Notes under the pieces: model-generated
Seen by the model: only the letters and a program-made list of their open reading frames with translations
What the model was told of the DNA's origin: nothing
The model's database searches: none
NCBI RefSeq assembly: GCF_021730395.1
Contig: NC_069373.1
Location: forward strand, 49,256,501-49,320,500
Source of the DNA: Mercenaria mercenaria
Taxonomy: Eukaryota; Mollusca; Bivalvia; Venerida; Veneridae
DNA: 64,000 nucleotides
Direction of reading: 5' to 3'
Part shown: positions 22,690 to 32,890 of the stretch, one piece after another
Position numbering within the stretch: position 1 is the first letter of the stretch
Layout of the letters: every line of letters starts with the position of its first letter
Made by a program: the position numbers and the translations under genes

Positions 22690-25246
22690 CTAAAACAAGA
22701 CAGAAAGAATGTAAAATAATCGCTATAGTATCATACAATGATAAAGACGATCGCATTAAAAACAGCTAAATATATTTTAATTACTTGATTGTTAAGTATT
22801 ATATACTGGAATATATACATTAACCAGTAAACATATTTCCACAGTTTAACATCTCAAAAAGACAGGGGTTGGGAAGTGGGGGTTTTTGTTTTTTTTTAAA
22901 GAACAAGTTGTCACTTTGAAAACTGGGTAAATGAAACAGACAGTTGATACGCAAACCTTATTGAGACTACATAAATTCGTCGAAGTCTTGTATTTCCAAT
23001 GGACAGTGGGTATACCCTATAACCACTATTGAATGACATAGGGGGACACAAGAAAGTTCAGTGTAACATAAATTTTTTTTCAATACACAAATGTACGCGC
23101 TAGGGGGAAAAACTTTATTATGGCAATTTTGTTATCAACCTAATACATAGTCACGCATATAATTGATGTATTTCACAATATTTTGATCGACATTTTTTAA
23201 CTAATGCTAACAACTAGACATAGTTAATTTGATAATGATCGATATTATTGGATATTACCGCTAAATAATCCTTATCTAATGTCATTAAAAGCTCAATTTA
23301 GTTTCTAAATGTCAACTTATGCTCCATTCAATTATTTCAGAATTTTAATAAATTATTATGATTGATTTGATTTTGATATATCTTTGAAAAGATGTTCAGC
23401 TATATAATTAGTTTACTGTTTAGCCGGATCGGGAACGGAATTATGACAATCAGGAAACATACGTATCATCCGTTGTGCTTGTTTGGCACTTTTTCAGGGG
23501 GTTGTTATAAAAGTTATTTCCACGCAGCGAAGCTTATTTACCGAAAAGAATTGCCGAAATGCCCGACGGAAATACAAACATACGGAACTTCCCGAGTGGC
23601 ATTTCCGGGCCCACTAACTTAAAAGTAGGCTACCAGGTCTATGTGCAATTCCTTGGACGATGCTTGTGGTGTCTGTGGTGGTTGGCTCAAATACGCGCCA
23701 CAGAATAACTGTATTCATTTGTATTTCCATGATGGTTAATTATACACGATTTGCATGAAAAATTGAGGGAAATAAAGTAAATCTTGTTTTAAACAGACGT
23801 GATATAAATATTTGGCCAAGGACAAGGTGTTTAATGTGAGTAATTTATTTGCCCAAAATAAAGAAATGTATGCGCGGTACTTGATTGATGTATTATTAAT
23901 TTTTTGAGTTTAGAACACCGTTGTTTCTACAGAGTAAGGATAGTTATCCATCTACGGTTTTAAAAATTGTACTGACAACATATTGGCTAAAGAAAGTTCT
24001 TCAGGTGAATTTGTGGGGATGAAAACATATTAATTCCACGGATGGCCTAAATGTACAACCTGTTATCTTGAGTTAGTTATTCATACAGTCTTATCAGAAT
24101 GGTTTTTCACGAAGTTCATTTTGGGAAGGAAAAAACGTAGGTCACTAGGTTGTGGTGGGTCTTTTAAAAACAATAGGTCCTATGCTCTGATTCATGAACA
24201 GAAGTTTTCAATTACTTGAGCGAGGGACCAGGTTATAATGGCAAGGAATCAGGGAAAAAACTGGTCCGGTTTGTGTTGTTCCTTTACCCGGTATATACTT
24301 GAAAAACACTCTCAAAACGACTTGAGCGGGAATTATGGAACCTGGTTAGAGAGAGGAAAATCTTCAAACTTTCACTAGAAAATAGAAACTGATTCCATAT
24401 GTTGACAAGCGGCGAAGCCATCAGTAAAAATGTAAAAAAGTTTGATGTCACAATCTATATAATTACGTTGAAAAAAGTTCTAACATATTTACAGACATAT
24501 AATACAATGAAATACGGTGTTTCTATGTTCTTAATGGTATAACAAGTACATCTATGTCTTTTTTGAAGTACATTTTGACAGAAACGTCCCTTCGAATATT
24601 GATCAAAACGACAGAAATTATCATTTTGATAATCTCGATTTAAAATAGTGAAAACTACAAAAAAAGTCCACCTTTCATACTTCGATTGACTACTTCAAAG
24701 TTATCATAATACGGTTTTAATCTACCAAACCCTGCGTTTCCGTAGATTTAGTTTTATACAGCTGATACATACCAAGTCATCAAAGTCGATGCCGCCCATC
24801 TATTTTCTTTATTATATTGTATAGAAAGGCGGCAAACTAAGTGTTTATGCTACTCTCATAACTATTAAACACCAATTAAATAACAATTCACCTAAATATC
24901 TGCTACAAGTGAATGTAAAACAAGATAACACAAACACAGTGGCACTGACGCATTCGCCATAAAAATTGTCGTCACTGTAACCTAAACGCCGGATTATAGA
25001 GTGATTCAAGCGTATTCAGAACTAAAAAATACATGTAACATCGTTCAAATAACTGAAAATCTCGAGAGGGCACTAGCAAAGTTCGAACATACTCACACAC
25101 AGCGAAGACGAAACTTTATTGCATTATAATTTATTACCTTTCTTTTATTATACTTTATTATAAAGTAGAGGCAAATTCCTCACCACTCCCAAAATCCCAT
25201 TGTAATTCCGATATGGAATAACGTTCACCATACAGTGAAAATAATG
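22690..25246. other. Non-coding, nothing recognised
   Basis: AT-rich. A plus-strand open frame at 23392-23622 has no splice or family support. Presumably intron or 3' flank of the minus-strand receptor gene. Confidence 0.4.
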
Positions 25247-25588
25247 TTATTTTGTGCTTGTGTTGATATGCCGAATATTTCGACTATGCGGCATCCATGT
25301 TTGCTTTGCCGGCATTTTTGCCTCCCGAAAAAATCTTCCTGTTAAATGATTCGTTTTCCCCTCTTGCATTTCACGGCGATAGAAACTATCCTTGTCAAAT
25401 GGTCTATGGCTGTAAGGTCCTCCGCGTTCATGTTGAAAGTTTCCTTCTCGGCTATTATATTGGTTATACGGTCCACTACCATACTTTGCACCTTGTCCTG
25501 TCGACTTCACTGGGATTCTCGATGCTGTGTTGTACGTTTGGCCCCGGGGTCGTCTAAACCTTTCATCGTTTTCTTCGTATGAGAAATT
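25247..25588 (-). CDS. Cytoplasmic-tail terminal exon (Arg/Gly/Tyr-rich)
   Basis: Acceptor TTTTTCAAG, 113 codons, stop. Strongly hydrophilic, with several aromatic-Arg/Gly segments such as DERFRRPRGQTYN, YGSGPYNQYNSREGN and SFYRREMQEG. Many Tyr residues sit in polar context and could be phosphorylated, but no clear ITAM is present. It begins in phase 0, matching the donor at 27155. Confidence 0.6.
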   Translation of the reverse strand, partial: NFSYEENDERFRRPRGQTYNTASRIPVKSTGQGAKYGSGPYNQYNSREGNFQHERGGPYSHRPFDKDSFYRREMQEGKTNHLTGRFFREAKMPAKQTWMPHSRNIRHINTSTK

Positions 25589-28500
25589 CTTGAAAAACAA
25601 GGGTTATTTTGATATGATCAAATTAACAGATAAAGAAGTATGCAGTTTAGATATTTTTTAGATATTTGCAAAAACAAGAGTTTTAAATATTTAAGTTTGA
25701 TAGCACATTTCTAAGTGGTGGCACATATTTGTTTGATGGAAAATGACTTCATTAGTTTAGAAGTAGCGTCACCAAAACGTAAATGCCTGACAGCTTAAAT
25801 TATTACTTCGTCAGATGTATCATGTCTTTAATCAATAATTCAGACTGAAATAGATGTCTGTCCGTAGGACAAGGATGCCCATACATAATGTTGTTGTGTG
25901 TATGACAATTTTTGATATATCAAATACATTATTTGTAAGAAAATATTAGGCACAAAACTTCATGTCTGTAAATGATGACTGTAGGTCATATTGTTAGCAG
26001 CGTGCGCACGGACGCATAGAAGGACGGACAGACAGAAGGCAGGATGGACAAAAGGGTACATAAATCACCACCGGCTATAGCACTAATAATTACGTAAATC
26101 TAAAATCAAGACCATGACCCCCACTACCCCATATGTTCATTCTACCTTGGAATTTCTGTAGGCAACCTATGAGCCATATTTCATTTAAAGACGTCAAGTT
26201 ATTGAACGGACACTGCTATTTTTCTGTTTATACAAACGTTGTATTTGACCCACTGACCCAAATAGAACCTAAATGGCTATTTTCTAATGACTGAAGAAAT
26301 CTTTCATCGGGAAGTTCCTACACTAAAAAAATACCATATACCAACCACTTTGACAACTCGGTAATGGCGACTTTGTATGTATAGGATTGTAAGATGTAAT
26401 ACTTAATAATGGTGACCATGATCCCAGATCCCACTAACGGCGTCTAAATTGCTTTAATCTTACTACAAAAAAACACACAAAACCATCGGGAGTTGAGCCG
26501 TTAGCCTGAAGTAATTGAACGAACACTGCTTTTTTTAAAATCTTAGTGACGGTGATCTTGACCTGTCCCTAATTGCACGCTAACATTTCTGCAGGTTTTC
26601 AATACTTCTTATCTTTTTTTATTCTTATTTTTTATTTTATATTTTTATTTTACATATTTTTAATTTTAACTTATATCACAGTATATGATTCACTTTTTGG
26701 GCAGTGTGTGTGGCAAAAAGTCAACGTTCATAATCTGGTCAGGATGAAAACAAAACACTTAAAATCTTCGGGTGTAAAACTTGATTTTACGAATATATAG
26801 TTATGCGAATATTCCAGTAGGTACTTTATATATAGTGGTACGTGAAATTTTTTGAAAAAAACTAATTCATGGACCATAACTCTCTTTGTTAGAAAGAAAT
26901 CACAAAGAAAACATAGGTTACAAAGTGTTGTGACACACAGACGGAAGGAAAGACGCTGCGAGTGGGGACAATCCCCGAAATACTGATTTTATTTTCAAAA
27001 GTCGGGCAATCATTAAATAAATGTTTTTGCGAATAAACAGGTTTCGGCCTTAATAGCGCCTTCTCTATTCTGTGCCTGATAAATTGCCATTCAAAGATAC
27101 TATGGAAATCAGAGACGAGCTTACTATGATACGAAAACAGTTGTACACCGTTACCTTCGGTCCGTTATATCTGCCGTTAGATCCAGAGTCGTCCGCAATC
27201 ATTGTTTCTCTGCTGTTATCGCCGGACTCGGCTCCCATCTCTCGCACCAAACTCTTTGTGCCGACCGCTGATTCCTTTCCAACACGTAAATTGTGATGAA
27301 AAGGTATATCTAATATATCAAAAACATAATACGCTGAAGCGATTAATGTTATCATCTAATAAAGGAATATTTTTGGCGGTGCGTGATGTTGAAAAGTTCA
27401 GTTTTTAATACGAGTTTTTATTTTGTGTGTTTTTTTTTGCCATACGTTGACTGTTTTTCTGAAACTAAAGCTTTCAGTGAAACATTTTACTTTGCCTTGT
27501 TACAACTTCTGTCGTATGTATTTCGGTATTCTCCGTTGTTTTACGGAAAAGCGAAATAACAACGACCGAAGAATTCCGAAATAACATTACGAGTGTATGA
27601 TACGTTTAGATATCTAGTAACCGTCTGCGTTTAAGCAACGTTTGAAATAATGTGTAGTAAATTAGTGTCATTCGTACTACACACGCGTCCTTGGCCTTAG
27701 ATGTGCCAAGAAGCGACCCAGGTACGTGCTAATTCTTCATCTTGGCCTATACCATGTCCTTAGAAAAAAGACGCTAGATCTACTCACCCAAATATTTTGA
27801 GACAGTACACCAGCAGACATGCTAGAAGCAGCAGACATAGCAGGCCGAACGCTATACACAATATCACAGTCAACCAGAGAGGTACTGTAAAAACATAAGA
27901 AATATATCTATTTCATCTATTTCAAACCTGTCTTCAAGTGTTTTATTTAAGTTTAATTCACGTAGCAAAGTTTTTTCATGAGTTTCTTCTTCAGGTAGTT
28001 CCAAATTTGGTCCTTGGGAGGTTAGGTTTTAGGCTGGCGTTTTTCCTCGCCTGGTGAATAGGTTTTTGAAAATGATGGGGACGCAAAACATAGATCCAAT
28101 TTGGTATGCCCTTAAAAACAAGTATAAGTTATAAATCACTATATGTCATCAGTTCTCCGTATTTTTCTCAAACATTTCGCCCGGACGAACTGTGTAGATA
28201 ATGTACACGCTTTCGCAGTTGGGCAGTGTTTGAGAAAAGTACTGAGAACTGACTGCAGACGTTGTGTGCGGAGGAAAGCGCTTATTTTGCTGTCTCCGAC
28301 GCTCTATCTTATGAAGATCCGTCAAGTTATAAGGAAAATATAGGCAAAATGTCGCCTGAATCGGGACATTTTCTCCGTTTTATGGTATCCAAGTCACGTC
28401 GTTTGGCCAACCTACTTGTATACATATGACTGTTTTGATACGCAGATAGTCTAATATATTTGCAACGTTAGATACATTGATGAGCTACATTGAAAAAAAA

Positions 28501-29815
28501 TATAAGATAATACAATGTAGGATATTCTATTCTAAAGGTGCAGTTTATCTTTAAAAGAGACGGGAGACAAGAAGGCACATGGACACTATTTGGGTAAAAA
28601 ATCGAAGGTATAAAAAATTCGTCATGGATTTATGGAAACCATTTTCCTCCAGGAGATTCGGAAAGAATAATAACTTTACAAACTAATTAGAGATTTTAAC
28701 CTTCTGATCATTAGTACATTATCAGACGTACACTGGTTGCATTGTTTGGTTTTTATTGGAATTAAAGTCACATCGGTATACTCTTATGTCATATCGCGAC
28801 TTTCCAGCTTCCGGCGATGGATGGAGACCCCAGGTGCCACCTCGGACATTTCAGACACGGGCGGGCGCCTTGGTTTCAGTTGGAAGAACCACAGATCTTT
28901 TGTTAACCACCTGGACTGCTTCCTCACATCAGAGTTCTACTCCCCTAGCGAGGTGGTGATTGAATCGATTTAAAGCCAGCATCAATAGTATACAGCAATA
29001 TAAATAACTAAATTATTGAAGTAACGGTAAGATGGTAAACAAAATTGCTACAAACCTCTTGCAGAATCTTCAAGTGAAATGTGATTGTCCACCTTTGGCT
29101 GCCTGTTTATCGGTACACATTTTGGAGGCTGCACGTCCCAAGACCCAGTTATACCGCAACTAATCTCGGCCTGCCCGCTCATCGTGTAGCCAGCAAGACA
29201 CGAGTAAACTGCGCTGCTTACATTAGCCAAATATGGGCCTGCTGATAATAGTTTACCTCCTGTAATTAGCAAAGGTTCCGGACAATGTTTTGCTGATACG
29301 GCACCGGCTGTAGTGACATTGCTAAACCGTTGTGTCCCTTGTGTGGAGCGCCAGCTATCAAGGCGGTTTTGAAGAAACTGGCACATGTGATGCTGACGTT
29401 GAAATATTTATAGAACTTGTTGTTCCATAATTTCCGTGCAAAGCTGTTGTAAGATTACCGGAACTTGTTATATTTCCAGAGTTGTCGTCTGTTGTTGTAG
29501 GATTAACGCTTGTTGTATTTCCGGTGTTATGTGTGCTGTTGTCAGATGAAGCAGGTGTCGTAAAGCTAGCTGTTGACGTTGTTGTTGTTCCAACAGAAGT
29601 GTTGTTTAACGACGTCATCGTACTAATGTCGGCGGTGCTGACAAGACTCTGTGTCGTGATAGCAGACGTCGTTGAGGTAGACGTAAATTGTACAGTGTTT
29701 GCAGACGACAGGACTGTAGAATTCGTCTGACTGGTCGATAGTCCATCTGTCGACACGTCTGTTGTCAAACTGGAAGATGTCGTTGATGACATTCCGAATT
29801 TTAATAGCGGGAAAT
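25247..29815 (-). CDS. Mucin-sushi transmembrane protein (partial gene model)
   Basis: Minus-strand exons, in reading order: 29815-29459 (Ser/Thr-rich mucin-like), 29337-29056 (one sushi/CCP domain), 27884-27788 (transmembrane), one ending at 27155 (basic/acidic tail) and 25588-25247 (113-residue Arg/Gly/Tyr-rich tail with stop). The phases of the first three junctions agree, as does the last one; the join between the membrane exon and the exon ending at 27155 does not resolve, so a small exon may be missing. The signal-peptide exon was not found. The layout implies a cell-surface type I receptor with a heavily O-glycosylated stalk, a complement-control fold and a cytoplasmic tail of 150 or more residues. 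No named orthologue is recognised. Confidence 0.6.
25855..26960. repeat. Decayed tandem-repeat element remnants
   Basis: Contains GGACGGACAGACAGAAGG (26022-26040), a T/A-rich tract near 26605-26670 and phrases such as GACCATGACCCCCACTACCCC shared in style with the GGACGG-tailed elements. No clear ends. It lies in the intron between the two tail exons. Confidence 0.4.
27155..27316 (-). CDS. Cytoplasmic-tail exon, upstream border uncertain
   Basis: An open block ends in a good donor (CCGAAG followed by GTAACG) in phase 0. Residues: RVGKESAVGTKSLVREMG, then ESGDNSRETMIADDSGSN. An acceptor at 27316 (ATATATTAG) keeps the frame open but does not match the phase of the preceding membrane exon; other AG sites further in (for example after AACAGCAG) would. 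The exon is likely real, but its 5' border is unresolved. Confidence 0.45.
27788..27884 (-). CDS. Transmembrane-segment exon
   Basis: A 97-bp exon between TTTTTACAG and GTGAGTA encodes an uninterrupted hydrophobic helix (WLTVILCIAFGLLCLLLLAC and onward through LLVYCLKIF), about 27 residues, followed by a basic residue. Its first codon is completed exactly by the phase-1 donor of the sushi exon. Confidence 0.75.
28149..28252. repeat. Hairpin with 26-nt arms
   Basis: TCAGTTCTCCGTATTTTTCTC at the left pairs with its inverse at the right (two mismatches in 26) across a 52-nt loop. Located in the intron of the sushi receptor. Probably a miniature fold-back element. Confidence 0.75.
28802..28973 (+). 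other. GC-rich block open in two plus-strand frames
   Basis: This 170-bp segment is markedly richer in G+C than its surroundings and stays open in two overlapping plus frames, one giving TGGRLGFSWKNHRSFVNHLD and SEFYSPSEVVIES before a stop. It follows a possible acceptor (TTTCCAG) and contains a possible donor (GCGAG followed by GTGGTG). On the minus strand, where the surrounding gene lies, it has only short open pieces. It may be an isolated exon of another transcript or a fragment of a duplicated gene; no family recognised. Confidence 0.25.
29056..29337 (-). CDS. Sushi (CCP) domain exon
   Basis: The open block contains one complete complement-control module: Cys1 in HCPEPLL, Cys2 in VYSCLAGY, Cys3 in EISCGITGSW with the conserved Trp, and Cys4 in PPKCVPI. 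NVSS and NVTT are possible N-glycosylation sites. The exon starts after a CACAAG acceptor and ends in a phase-1 donor that joins the membrane exon. Sushi domains mediate extracellular protein binding. Confidence 0.85.
29459..29815 (-). CDS. Ser/Thr-rich mucin-like ectodomain exon
   Basis: About 118 codons, more than half Ser or Thr, with many NxT/S sequons (for example NTTSVNPTT and DNSGNITSSG). This is the composition of an O-glycosylated stalk. The sushi exon follows only about 120 bp away in another frame. A donor at 29458 (CCG then GTAATC) and an acceptor at 29338 would make a short intron with matching phases. If that intron is wrong, the frame runs to a stop near 29358. The 5' border at a GATACAG acceptor is tentative. 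Confidence 0.6.
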
Positions 29816-32224
29816 CTGTATCAAGTGGCTCTTAAATATTGATAACGCTTATTTCATCCAACATACCGTTGATTAAGGATTTTCAACACAGAATTTGGAA
29901 TTTGTAACGTTATTAACCCAAAAATAACTGTCAAAAAGACAAAAAAAAATTCAATTTATTACAAAACAGTCTTAAATATACAGGCTAAAGTGTCAAAACT
30001 GAACTTAAAAAGAAACTGTTAACCTATAACGAAACTTTGAGACAAAGTTATAAATCTTTTTTAAAACTATTATGCCACCTCTAAAAGAGCTGCAGCTCAA
30101 GTGAAGTACTCCGACCACTGCTATGTTTTGTCATAACTTCAACCAATATTATGAGAGCGGACACTTTTTTTGAGTACAGAACCATCTATTTCGGGAACAA
30201 ATGTAAATGCAATAGAGATAATGAAAATGTAACAAAGGAAAATTTCAGCGTACAACAATGACCACGGATTTCGTTAAGATTAATAAGCTAATATTACCAA
30301 AATTAAGTTCGTGATGTTAGAAAACGTTCAGCAGAGAAAAATTAAAATGTTTATTTGAACAGTATTAATGGGACTTATCCGAACTAGAGCAATTGAAGGA
30401 CAACAGAGATTTTTACAATTTCTTAATCTTTTATTTTGACACATTCCGTCAAACAATTCATTTCTTTATCAGAGACGAGCAGTATTAAGCATTTTTGTAT
30501 CGCCGACTTGATATTAAACTGAAAACAAAAATAAAACACGCTTATTTACACAAAGGTCACAATATTAAGGCCGATTTTTTTGTTGGTGTCAGAAGCGACA
30601 GAGCTACTTTATTTTTATCATTTTTTACAACTTGCGTCTCAATTAAGCAAAACATTAAACATACATCTTGTTATCAAAGAACTGTTCTCTGTTGTAAGTA
30701 ATTGTGAATGAAGACAAAGGTTGATTATTGGGCATAAGGCGGGTTCAAAACAATTATGTAATTAGTTTGTGGTCTGTTAAGCATTTCTCTTTACTAATTA
30801 ATTGTAAATTCAAATTATTCCCGAAATAACATTGATATTGTAGTGTCATTATGCGCGGATCCAGCCAATTTTCTCAAGGAAGGTCCGACCGAACCCTTAC
30901 TATGACAAACGTGTCTTTATACACATGATAATTTTATGTGCTTTTTTTTGGATGTTAGCTGTTTACAAGTACAGGGTTGTCAATAATTTTCCGTTGAACA
31001 GACTGAAATAGAAAAGTAGGCGACCAGCTAGCGGGGTCTGGGGGCATGCCGCCTCCCCACAGGAAATAAAGCCCTCCCCGCGCCTTCATTTCTGCATTCT
31101 GGGGGCTTTTAGAGGCATTTAAGAATACCTTTTTCCACTGCAATTATATATACAATATATCCCTTATTTTCACATTTTTATGACCTCACCTGTTAAATTT
31201 AGAAAAATAAGAAAATTAATTTTCTTAAAGGTTTAATTTTTTGTTTCTTTGAGATAATTAACATAAATATGAATTACGTCGGGTTCGTACACTTTGAATG
31301 CGGTCCTAATGTTGCCTTTTCGAAAAAACATTTTTTCCTTTTTAGGATTTTCCAGTGGGTGTGGAGGGGAGGGGGGGACCTCTGGATCCACGAGGTCATT
31401 TTCAAACAAAGAAATGGCACATCCTGAACCATGAGGGTAACGTCCGTCACACATGGGAATTGCAATATATGGTCTGGTTTTCAGCTATTATTTAAATGAA
31501 TTATTTTTTTCTGTGTCAAACACATGATCCCAATTATTATACTTACTTAGCATCCTAACAAGGCTTACTTTGATTGCCGGTGAAGATGTATAATATTTTA
31601 TGATAAACAACGGTTGACTCACGGACCGGTAAGAGAATACTGTTTCGTTAAGTATGACGTCAAACTGCTGCATGTTCGGTTCATTGCTTTTTGGATAAAT
31701 GCAGTGCAGTGCAGGTAGACTTTTATCAAAATATTTTAATGAGCATGTAAGAATGAAAACAATCAGAGACCGGTGTTCTGTATTCGTTTAATTTACCACG
31801 GTTCCTTGTATTTAACTCTGCTAACGCCCTCATTGTTCAATATTTCCTGCCCACCTAAACTCTGGAAGATGATAAATCAGGTAACAAACCAGTCGAAGTT
31901 CTTTATTTTTAGATAACTGTAAGTAAATACTGATAAAACACATTTTAACAGTGCATAAACTAGTACTTAGCTCTTTGTTAAAAAAACCCAGATACTTTGT
32001 GTATGTCTGCTGTAGGAAACGATCAACTGACATAAGTTTAATTCACATATTTTCACATTTCTGCGTGCTGTAAGTTTTTTCAATTTCAAGGCTAAAGTCG
32101 AAAGCAGTGTATGATAATGGGCGTCAGCATCAATTGCAGAAATGGATGGAAGAATCTTTGTAATTGTAAAGATACTTCAAAATAAGCTATGCATTTTGGT
32201 CACTGGGAATATTTCTTTTGAAAT
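29816..32224. other. Non-coding with G/C-rich repeat scraps
   Basis: The first exon (signal peptide) of the sushi receptor should lie here or be hidden, but none was found. Two short G-rich patches (31035-31100 with GGGGTCTGGGGGCATGCC and 31355-31385 with a G run) look like repeat fragments. Open frames over them have no support. Confidence 0.4.
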
Positions 32225-32445
32225 TTAACCATTAGCCTGCTGGTTGCAAATGATTCTACCTTTGCGACCAGTGCGGACCAAGATCAGCCTGCATATCCGT
32301 ACAGACTGATCATAGTCTGCACTGTTCGCTATTCAGTCAGTAAATTTTCAGTGAACACCCCTTCGAATAATGAATGGTACTGGCCAAACTGAATGATGGA
32401 CCAGTCCATTTTACAATTTTAGAAATTTAGCAGGGTAAAGGTTAA
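32225..32445. mobile_element. Inverted-repeat MITE, family B, copy 3
   Basis: Full-length about 220-bp copy: TTAACCATTAGCCTGCTGG at the left, TTAGCAGGGTAAAGGTTAA at the right, core AGATCAGCCTGCATATCCGT, and right-half blocks TTTTCAGTGAACACCCCTTC and AATGGTACTGGCC. It lies in the 3' flank of THNSL1. Confidence 0.9.
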
Positions 32446-32548
32446 CACTTCATCATTCTAACTAACATTTTTTCCAGGGTGGGCGGGAATAACGAACATG
32501 ACTTGATATAAGACATACTTCTACTGATGATGTAAAAGAATTCAACAA

Positions 32549-32554
32549 TTTATT
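32549..32554 (-). terminator. Candidate polyadenylation signal for THNSL1
   Basis: AATAAA on the minus strand, about 340 bp after the THNSL1 stop. It is the best-placed perfect hexamer seen; use is not shown. Confidence 0.35.
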
Positions 32555-32890
32555 GTGATGGTATAATATGCTCCAATATTCAGCTATTTTACTGACACAA
32601 TGTACTTATAATACTGCATTTGCGTGATCAACACATTAAATATAAAACCAAATGTCTTGAATATTACAAGATTAAAATGTCAGACATAAGAGAGGGTTAG
32701 TCTATAAAACACATATGAAATCAAATATGTTTCAAAATATGTATAATACCTACTCCATAGACTAAAGTCAGTTTAAAAGTCTAAAGTCGACATTAAGGTG
32801 AATATTGAGAAAGGCATGAATGGTATTGGCACTTGAAGTAAAAAGTATAACATCATGGCCCCTGTAAACTGTGATACATCAAGCTCCGTG

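Noticed and set aside
25297-25582. Plus-strand open frames over the tail exon
   Set aside because: Both mirror the minus-strand exon, which has the acceptor, phase and stop in agreement.
29482-29730. Plus-strand open frame rich in Val
   Set aside because: It is the complement of the Ser/Thr-rich mucin exon; the Val bias is the shadow of ACN/GTN codons.
31233-31465. Overlapping minus-strand open frames with Pro-rich stretch
   Set aside because: They arise from a G-run repeat fragment; frames overlap each other and have no acceptor.
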